Source: JBGOUJ01 sp041477005
Lineage (GTDB): Bacteria; Acidobacteriota; Terriglobia; Bryobacterales; JACQDG01
Length of the DNA stretch: 10,391 nt
Reading direction: 5' to 3'
Assembly: GCA_041477005.1 (NCBI GenBank)
Contig: JBGOUJ010000237.1
Span: forward strand, 1-10,391
The notes beneath the pieces are model-generated. The model worked only from the letters and a program-made list of their open reading frames with translations, was not told the origin of the DNA and did not search any database. The position numbers and the translations under genes are program-made. Position 1 is the first letter of the stretch, and each line of letters starts with the position of its first letter. Shown here one piece after another: positions 5,400 to 10,391 of this stretch.

Positions 5400-5552
5400 C
5401 TATCTCCCCTTTCGCTCCTCCACCATCGCCTTCAGCGCCTCGAGCTCGTCGCGCAACTTCTTCTCGCGGCGGCCGATGCTGGCCACGTAGAGCAGGTGAA
5501 TCACCCAGGCCGCCGAAAACGCGTACCACAGCCACTTCAGGTTTTCTTCCAT
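5400..5552 (-). CDS. ccmD: CcmD-like small membrane protein
   Basis: The product is 50 aa, with one membrane segment (LKWLWYAFSAAWVIHLLYVASI, about 5-26) followed by a basic, coiled-coil-like tail (GRREKKLRDELEALKAMVEERKGR). This is the size and layout of CcmD/HemeD, which holds CcmC and the CcmAB transporter together and helps release haem-loaded CcmE. The conserved aromatic/histidine pattern before the basic tail (W-x-H-x-x-Y) fits. It is the last gene of the operon, 8 nt after the second ccmC copy, with GAGAGG in front of its ATG. The position makes the call much stronger than the sequence alone would. Confidence 0.75.
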   Translation of the reverse strand: MEENLKWLWYAFSAAWVIHLLYVASIGRREKKLRDELEALKAMVEERKGR

Positions 5553-5560
5553 AAATCCTC

Positions 5561-6239
5561 TCAGGCGGCGTGCACCGTCCGGCGCAGGCCCTCGGTTTCG
5601 CGCCGCAGCGCTTCCAGGCGCCGCCGCACTCGCAGCAGGCAGCCGTAGAGCACCAGCAACGCCACCAACGAAAAATACAGCACCACGCGCATGTGGGCGT
5701 TGAGCGAGCCTTCCTGGCTGAACAGCACCGGCTGCGGGTGCTGCGTCCGCCACCAGCGGTTTGACATGTAGACGATCGGCACGTCGGTGAACGCGAAGAT
5801 CGAAAACACCGCCGACAGCACGCCCCGCTGCGTCGGCTCTTCAATCGCCCGCCGCAGGATCAGGTAGCCCACGTACATCAGCCACAGGACAAAATCCGAG
5901 GTGAGCCGTGCGTCCCAGGTCCACCAGATGCCCCACACCGGCCTCGCCCAGCACATGCCGGTCACCAAATGCGCGCACATGAAAATGGCCGATCTCGTTC
6001 GACGCAACGGCTAGCTCATCGAAGCGGAGATCCCGGCCCAGGAGGAAACGGATGCCGGCGAAAGTGCCCACGCCCACCGCCACCACAGCCACCCAAAACG
6101 ACGGCACGTGGAAGTAAAAGATGCGCTGCACGATCCCCATGGTCAGCTCGATCGGCGCCCAGACGAAGATCAAGTAGAGATCGACGATCAAAAAAACCGC
6201 CGTCACCATCGCCCACACCCAATCGGATCGGCTTTTCAT
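5561..6239 (-). pseudogene. ccmC: CcmC-like haem-handling protein, second tandem copy, frameshifted
   Basis: Two frames together encode a CcmC homologue: residues 1-83 (MKSRSDWVW ... FDELAVASNEIG) in one frame, then IFMCAHLVTG ... RRTVHAA in the next. Comparison with the adjacent copy shows that 2 nt are missing near 5985-5990 (ATGGCCG against ATGACCCCG on the + strand). Restoring them gives 681 nt and 226 aa, exactly the size of the first copy. The CcmC features are present across both pieces: FHVP near residue 43, the tryptophan-rich WGIWWTWDARLTS motif and RTQHPQP with the second haem-ligand histidine. With the deletion, translation would leave the frame right after SNEIG, before the haem-binding WWD-type motif. 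Whether this is decay, a sequencing or assembly error, or programmed frameshifting cannot be told here. Confidence 0.82.
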
Positions 6240-6256
6240 GATCTATCTCAAGTAGC

Positions 6257-6937
6257 TCAGCTCGAATGCACCAAACGCCGCAGGCCTTCCGTCTCCCGCC
6301 GCAGCGCTTCCAGGCGCCGCCGGAGCTGCAGCAAACAGCCGTAGAGCACCAGCAGGGCCGCAAAGCAGCCGTAGAGCGCCACGCGCATGCTCAGATCCAG
6401 ACCCGAGCCCTCGCCGCCCAGAAGCACCGGCTGTGGGTGCTGCGTTCGCCACCAGCGGATCGACATGTAGACGATCGGCACGTCCACGAAGGCGAAGATC
6501 GAGAACACGGCCGAGATCACCGCGCGCTGGCTCGGCTCGTCCATCGCCCGCCGCAGGATCAGGTAGCCGACGTACATCAGCCACAGCACGAAGGCCGAGG
6601 TCAGCCGCGCGTCCCAGGTCCACCAGACCCCCCAGATGGGCTTGGCCCAGATCGATCCGGTCACCAGATTCACGCTCACGAAGATGACCCCGATCTCGTT
6701 CGACGAAACCGCCAGCTCGTCGAAGCGGAAGTCCCGGGTCATCAAGAACCGGATGCCGGCCACCATGCCCACCAGAAACGCGACCACCGCGGTGAAGAAC
6801 GACGGCACGTGGAAATAGAAGATGCGCTGCACGATCCCCATGGTCCGCTCGGTGGGGACCCAGACGAAGGTCAGATAGAGCGCGGCCGTCAGCGCGACCG
6901 TCGCCAGCAGGGGCAGCGTCCAGATGCTCTTTTTCAT
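6257..6937 (-). CDS. ccmC: Haem exporter/handling protein CcmC, intact copy
   Basis: The product is 226 aa with six hydrophobic segments. CcmC presents haem to CcmE at the periplasmic face of the inner membrane. The two conserved histidines are seen at H43 (YFHVPSF) and H167 (RTQHPQP), and the WWD-type haem motif is WGVWWTWDARLTS (102-114). The C-terminus is a basic, coiled-coil-like RRRLEALRRETEGLRR, which is also present in the second copy. The gene lies 22 nt after ccmB and 17 nt before the second ccmC copy. No clear ribosome site is visible in front of its ATG, so it may depend on coupling or a weak site. The family call is very secure. Confidence 0.95.
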   Translation of the reverse strand: MKKSIWTLPLLATVALTAALYLTFVWVPTERTMGIVQRIFYFHVPSFFTAVVAFLVGMVAGIRFLMTRDFRFDELAVSSNEIGVIFVSVNLVTGSIWAKPIWGVWWTWDARLTSAFVLWLMYVGYLILRRAMDEPSQRAVISAVFSIFAFVDVPIVYMSIRWWRTQHPQPVLLGGEGSGLDLSMRVALYGCFAALLVLYGCLLQLRRRLEALRRETEGLRRLVHSS

Positions 6938-6959
6938 AAGTGCGGACGGGCGAGGACGC

Positions 6960-7637
6960 CTATCCCACCAATACCAGCTCCACCAGGGCCAGGCCGAGCA
7001 GCGTGAAGATCAAATCGAAGCCGGCCAGGAGCTTCAGCCAGACCAGCTCCGGCGCGACCGGCTGGCCTGAAAACAGCACCGTCGTCAACCGCACCGAGGC
7101 CATCAGCGCCGGCACCGTGATTGGAAAAACCAGCAGCGGCAGCATCAGCTCCCGCAGGTGTACGTTCACCGTCAGGGCGCTGAAGACGGTTCCGATGACG
7201 GTCAGCCCCCAGGTCCCCAGCGCCATCACCAGCAACAGCCAGCCGATGTTGGCCTCCCAGCGGACATTGTAGAAGATTCCGAACACCGGCAGGCAAACCA
7301 ATTCGAGCACCAGCAGCAGCAGCGTGTTCACCAGGACCTTGCCGAAGAACAGGGACGCGCCGGAGAGGGGCGAGGCGATCAGCGCGTCCAGGCACTCGTT
7401 CAGCGTCTCGCGAGCGAAGCTGCGGTTGAGCACCAGCACGCCGGCGAAGCTGAAAACGAGCCACAGCAGCCCGCCGGACATCTCGCGCACCTGCTCGCCG
7501 GTCGGGTCGAAGGCGAAGCTGAACAGCAACAGGATCACCAGGGCGAAGGAAAGCGCCGCGTTGAGGACCTCCTTGCTGCGCGCCTCGAGGCGCAGGTCCT
7601 TGAGCGCGATCGTGAGGGCCGAGCGCAGGAACTCCAT
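6960..7637 (-). CDS. ccmB: Haem ABC exporter permease CcmB
   Basis: The product is 225 aa with about six membrane segments. Family landmarks are the N-terminal ALKDLRLEARSKEVLNAALSF (12-32), FDPTGEQ, LWLVFSFAGVLVLNRSFARE (about 58-77) and the loop LDALIASPLSGASLFFGK. CcmB is the membrane part of the CcmAB transporter, whose ATP hydrolysis releases haem-loaded CcmE from CcmC. Its ATG overlaps the ccmA stop by one base (TGATG), indicating translational coupling, and the order ccmA-ccmB-ccmC is the standard one. Confidence 0.95.
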   Translation of the reverse strand: MEFLRSALTIALKDLRLEARSKEVLNAALSFALVILLLFSFAFDPTGEQVREMSGGLLWLVFSFAGVLVLNRSFARETLNECLDALIASPLSGASLFFGKVLVNTLLLLVLELVCLPVFGIFYNVRWEANIGWLLLVMALGTWGLTVIGTVFSALTVNVHLRELMLPLLVFPITVPALMASVRLTTVLFSGQPVAPELVWLKLLAGFDLIFTLLGLALVELVLVG

Positions 7638-8374
7638 CAGGCGGCCGGCTCCGAGAACCGGCGGTAGAAATCCTCCGGGGCGGCCCGGATCTCGGCTGTA
7701 TTCGGCCCGCGAAAGGCGAGCCGGCCGCGGTCGAGCACGGCCACGTCGGTGGCGAGCGCGAGAGCCTCTCGCAACTGGTGGGTGCTGATGAGGACCGTGC
7801 GTCCCTGGCCGTGCGCCTGCTCCACGAGGCCGGCCAGCAGGGCCGCGGCCCGGTCGTCGAGCGCCGTGAACGGCTCATCGAGCAGCAGGATCTCCGGATC
7901 GTGGAAGAAGGCCCGGGCGATTGCCAGCCGCTGCCGCATACCTCGGGAGAACTCGCGCGTCCGGCTGTGGCGCACGCGCTCCAGGCCCGTCGCTTCCAGC
8001 CACTGCGTGATCCGGCCCTCGGGCGCGGGGACGCCGTAGAGCCGGGCGAAAAATTCCAGGTTCTCGGCCGCCGTCAGATCGTCGTAGATCCAGATGCCGT
8101 GGCCGATGACGCCGATGCGCCGGCGCTGGGCCTGGCTGCGCAAGTCGCCGCCGGCCCCTTGACCGGCCACCTCTCCCCCCACCTCGAGGGTCCCACGCGA
8201 CGGCCGGGAGAGGGCCGCCAGCATCCGCAGGAACGTTGTCTTGCCTGCCCCGTTGCGGCCGAGCAGGGCGAGCGTGGTGCCTGGGGCCACCTCCAGGCTG
8301 ATGTCGCGGAGGGCGGCAAAATCCCCGAAAAACTTCCAGACCCCCTGCGCTCGGATCAGCGGGACCGCGTTCAT
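7637..8374 (-). CDS. ccmA: Haem ABC exporter ATP-binding protein CcmA
   Basis: The product is 245 aa. ABC ATPase motifs in order: Walker A GRNGAGKT (39-46), a Q-loop region GHGIWIYDDLTAAEN (91-105) with no glutamine at the usual place, signature FSRGMRQRL (142-150, a variant of LSGGQ), Walker B ILLLDEP (162-168) and switch histidine in ISTHQ (H199). CcmA energises release of holo-CcmE from CcmC. The ATG at 8374 overlaps the stop of the upstream gene (ATGA), and conserved sequence begins a few residues after it; the open frame extends further upstream only as a shadow of the preceding gene. Confidence 0.95.
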   Translation of the reverse strand: MNAVPLIRAQGVWKFFGDFAALRDISLEVAPGTTLALLGRNGAGKTTFLRMLAALSRPSRGTLEVGGEVAGQGAGGDLRSQAQRRRIGVIGHGIWIYDDLTAAENLEFFARLYGVPAPEGRITQWLEATGLERVRHSRTREFSRGMRQRLAIARAFFHDPEILLLDEPFTALDDRAAALLAGLVEQAHGQGRTVLISTHQLREALALATDVAVLDRGRLAFRGPNTAEIRAAPEDFYRRFSEPAA

Positions 8375-9513
8375 GCCTTCCGCTTGCCGCGCGGCCGCTC
8401 GGCAGACCGCGGTTGGGGTGGTGGCGCCGGCTTGGGAGCGCCCGCCGGGCCGGCGCTGTAAAGGGTGTAGAAGCCCAGCGCCAGGATGGTCAGCACCGAG
8501 CCCAGGATCCACCAAAGCTGGTCGTGGATGGGCGCCGGAATGATCGTAATGCTCTCGCCGTCGGACCCTTCGCCCGACGATTCCTTTTCGCGCGAGAGCT
8601 TCCCCTCGCCCGAGATCGAGAGATCGAACGATCTCACCGGCGGCAGCGAGAAGATCGAGGCTTTGATCTGCGGGTTCTCCGGCATCGGCTCCAGGCCCTC
8701 TCCGGAGAGCGTCACGCCGCTCGGGGCGGCGACGCGCGTCACCAGTCCGTCGTAAAGGCTCCGCATCTCGAAAGCCATCGGCGACTGGTAGGGTACCAGG
8801 TAGGTCAGCTCGATGCGGCTCTCGCCCGGCTTGATCGGGAAGCGGACTTTGTAGGTGTCGGGCTGGTCGGTCTTCTCCGCCGTTTCGTGCAGGGGCATAC
8901 CTCCCGGGCCGGTGGCGCTCGCCTTCACTACGCCTTTCGCCGCCGGCGGCAGGTAGAAGCGAAGCGTGCCCTGCCTGGCGTCGGCGTAGGTTACCGGCGG
9001 CTGTGCCCGGTTTGAATACAGGAAGTATTCGACGACGATCATCTGGCCGCCCGAGGGCTCGAGCAGGGCGATGTGCGTCTGGGGCGCCCCGGCCTTTCCT
9101 TGGGCCGGGGCCGACCGGTACACGGTCAGCTTCACGTCGCCCGTGCGCGATCCCGGAGGGATCATCTGGTTGTAAGTGACGCCGTCGAACTCGGCCCGCA
9201 GCAGTACCGGCGCCGGCTGCCCGCCCGTGCCCGCGACGCTTTCGCCGAAGCGAAACTTGCCATAAGAGTCGCTGCGCGCGGTGGCCACCGGCACCATTCC
9301 CTGGTCGAGCTTGAGCAGGGTGACTTCGACGCCCGCTTGCTCGCGGCCGGTCGTGCCGTTGAGCACTACTCCCTCGATCGCGGCGGTTGCGGGGGCGGCC
9401 AGGAGCAGGAAGCAGAGCGCGACGACCGCTCCCTTACGGTCGCGGCTCCGTTTCCGAGCCGCGACCGTGAGGGAGCGGTTGGCCTGGCGCAGGATGATAC
9501 GGTTTCCGCTCAT
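8371..9513 (-). CDS. Secreted/membrane protein with carboxypeptidase-regulatory-like domain in the ccm operon
   Basis: The product is 380 aa. Residues 1-45 form a long signal: a basic n-region (12-29, encoded by a palindromic repeat), a hydrophobic core AVVALCFLLLAA (29-40) and a cleavage-like PATAA. Residues 46-130 resemble a carboxypeptidase-regulatory/CarboxypepD_reg-type beta domain (IEGVVLNGTTGREQAGVEVTLLKLDQG...SDSYGKFRF). Residues 130-310 are a beta-rich periplasmic region of unknown family. A membrane helix follows at 334-353 (WWILGSVLTILALGFYTLYS), then a proline/arginine-rich cytoplasmic tail. The start is the ATG of an ATGA overlap with the preceding gene, and its stop overlaps ccmA in the same way, so it is firmly embedded in the operon. 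A role in cytochrome c maturation is inferred from this position only. Confidence 0.82.
   Translation of the reverse strand: MSGNRIILRQANRSLTVAARKRSRDRKGAVVALCFLLLAAPATAAIEGVVLNGTTGREQAGVEVTLLKLDQGMVPVATARSDSYGKFRFGESVAGTGGQPAPVLLRAEFDGVTYNQMIPPGSRTGDVKLTVYRSAPAQGKAGAPQTHIALLEPSGGQMIVVEYFLYSNRAQPPVTYADARQGTLRFYLPPAAKGVVKASATGPGGMPLHETAEKTDQPDTYKVRFPIKPGESRIELTYLVPYQSPMAFEMRSLYDGLVTRVAAPSGVTLSGEGLEPMPENPQIKASIFSLPPVRSFDLSISGEGKLSREKESSGEGSDGESITIIPAPIHDQLWWILGSVLTILALGFYTLYSAGPAGAPKPAPPPQPRSAERPRGKRKA
9425..9479. repeat. 55-bp palindromic repeat inside a signal-peptide coding region
   Basis: Two 24-base arms (9425-9448 and 9456-9479) are inverted copies with a single mismatch that still pairs as G-T, around a 7-base loop. 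Each arm reads ACCGCTCCCT(T/C)ACGG then TCGCGGCTC. On the minus strand it is read in frame as NRSLTVAARKRSRDRKGAV, residues 12-30 of the host protein. I recall near-identical peptides recurring in unrelated acidobacterial and planctomycete annotations, which would make this an interspersed repeat, but I could not check. Confidence 0.8.
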
Positions 9514-9932
9514 GATGCCGCCGGAATGGCTTGCCCGCACTCGCCACAGAACTTCATGGGCCGCGAAAACTCGGTCGAGCAGTTGGGGCATACGCAAACG
9601 GCCTTGGGTTTCGCCGGCTCGGCGGCCACAGCCGGCGGCGCCGGCGCTTTGTCCGCTTTCTCCGCTTTCGCCTTCACTTTCTCGATATCCGCCAGCACTA
9701 CGGACAAATGCCGCTGCAGGTCGAGCTTGATGTCCGCGTAGTCCTGGTCGGAGAGCTTCCCCATGCGGTACTCGAACTGCAGGTCCCGCAAGTTCTCGTA
9801 GATCGCTTTCTTCTTCTCTTCGAGGTGCGCGGTCGGCGAAACCGGCTCGGGCGGCGGCAGATCCTTTTGGCGAATCAGCAGGGTGAGGCCCAGGGCCACG
9901 GCGATGAGGATGGCGGCTCCGGCGAAAATCAT
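9510..9932 (-). CDS. CcmI-like membrane protein with C-terminal zinc ribbon
   Basis: The product is 140 aa. An N-terminal membrane helix (1-20) is followed by a CcmI-type helical segment (LEEKKKAIYENLRDLQFEYRMGKLSDQDYADIKLDLQ, 37-73), a lysine/alanine-rich coiled coil and linker (80-110), and a zinc ribbon with CPNC (C115, C118) and CGEC (C129, C132). The KKKAIYENLRDLQFEYRMGKLSDQDY block is the part shared with CcmI/CycH, the apocytochrome chaperone subunit of System I; the usual TPR half is absent and replaced by the ribbon. It starts directly at the ccmH stop (TAA|ATG) and its stop overlaps the next ATG, so it is co-translated. The ribbon may bind a partner or an apocytochrome; this is inference. 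Confidence 0.8.
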   Translation of the reverse strand: MIFAGAAILIAVALGLTLLIRQKDLPPPEPVSPTAHLEEKKKAIYENLRDLQFEYRMGKLSDQDYADIKLDLQRHLSVVLADIEKVKAKAEKADKAPAPPAVAAEPAKPKAVCVCPNCSTEFSRPMKFCGECGQAIPAAS

Positions 9933-10391
9933 TTACTCCAGGTCGGCCAGTTCTTTTTCCATCTGGTCGCGATACTTCTCGATCGGCGGGACGCCCGCGG
10001 CCGCGGCCGGGACCGGCCTTCTCCAGCGGGCCAGGACGTAGCGGATGACGATCAGCCCTACCACCAGGGCGATGAACGGCATGAGCCATCCCAGCAGGTT
10101 GAAGCCCTGGGCCGGCGGCGACGCCAGGATGAGCGCGCCGTATTTGTTCTTCAGTTTTTCGAGGATGGCGTCATCGCTCGCTCCAGCGCTGATGTCGGCG
10201 CGCATCTGCTGGTGTACCTCCTCCCGGAAGTGACAATGCAGCATGTTGCACGAGCCGACCGTGTAGGAACAGCCGCCGGCTGTGCACTGGCACTTCATCC
10301 GCTCGCCGATCGTGTAAAGGCGCGCCTCCATCTTGTCCCCGGTGCTGACCACCTGGCCCGACAGGGTTTGACCCCAGAAGCCCAGGGCGAG
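9933..10391 (-). CDS. ccmH: Cytochrome c maturation protein CcmH, N-terminus cut by window edge
   Basis: 152 residues are visible and the frame is open to the right edge, so the start lies outside. The first visible residues LALGFWGQTLSG look like the end of a signal peptide; an internal GTG at 10352 is therefore unlikely to be the true start. The mature part contains ERMKCQC...C...C...CHFREEVHQQMRADISAGASDDAILEKLKNKYG and SPPAQGFNLLGWLMPF, which match CcmH/NrfF/Ccl2 after the redox site, and it ends with a membrane helix (about 98-116) and a basic tail. CcmH reduces apocytochrome CxxCH thiols before haem attachment. The usual LRCxxC is replaced by a KCQC-centred five-cysteine segment (visible-residue positions 34, 36, 41, 48 and 53). 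Confidence 0.9.
   Translation of the reverse strand, partial: LALGFWGQTLSGQVVSTGDKMEARLYTIGERMKCQCTAGGCSYTVGSCNMLHCHFREEVHQQMRADISAGASDDAILEKLKNKYGALILASPPAQGFNLLGWLMPFIALVVGLIVIRYVLARWRRPVPAAAAGVPPIEKYRDQMEKELADLE

Noticed and set aside
9514..10089. 192-codon upstream extension of the carboxypeptidase-regulatory-like gene
   Set aside because: It lies in another frame over the CcmI-like and ccmH genes, is arginine/glycine-rich and skips the signal peptide; the ATGA start at 9513 fits far better.

Overview
The window is GC-rich and densely packed. It reads like an acidobacterium of the Solibacter/Bryobacter kind. That placement is an inference from remembered features (a secreted SelA-like PLP protein, a CcmH with a cysteine-rich head, an interspersed palindrome read as NRSLTVAAR), not from a search. 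Almost everything is on the minus strand; only the PLP protein and a small ribbon-helix-helix protein are on the plus strand.

Left part (1-3418, minus strand). In transcription order: a MarR-type regulator (2978-3418), a pirin-family cupin (2223-2921), an MBL-fold hydrolase with an N-terminal zinc ribbon (1263-2072), a DedA-rhodanese fusion (302-1252), and the first codons of glgB running off the left edge (1-83). The marR and pirin genes each have a good sigma70-type promoter, and both promoters carry the same 15-bp inverted-repeat operator (13/15 identical). This points to an autoregulated MarR-pirin unit. The most unusual item is in the DedA-rhodanese gene. An in-frame TGA (446-448) sits exactly where this family has its catalytic rhodanese cysteine. 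The frame continues with a conserved rhodanese C-terminus for 47 more codons, and a perfect 7-bp hairpin begins 14 nt after the TGA. This fits a selenocysteine protein with a bacterial SECIS-like element; a plain nonsense mutation or a base error is the alternative.

Middle (3419-5399). A non-coding stretch holds the marR promoter and a roughly 160-bp element bounded by inverted repeats of an AAAAGGC-type sequence. It is followed on the plus strand by a Tat-signal, SelA/DgaE-like PLP enzyme and an orphan ribbon-helix-helix protein.

Right part (5400-10391, minus strand). This is a System I cytochrome c maturation operon, read right to left: ccmH (cut by the window edge), a CcmI-like zinc-ribbon membrane protein, a secreted/membrane protein with a carboxypeptidase-regulatory-like domain, ccmA, ccmB, two tandem ccmC copies and a ccmD-like small gene. 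Genes from ccmH to ccmB abut or overlap (TAA|ATG, ATGA, ATGA, TGATG). The second ccmC copy carries a 2-nt deletion that breaks its frame. A 55-bp palindromic repeat lies inside the signal-peptide coding region of the carboxypeptidase-regulatory-like gene without breaking its frame.

No rRNA, tRNA, CRISPR array or transposase gene was seen.
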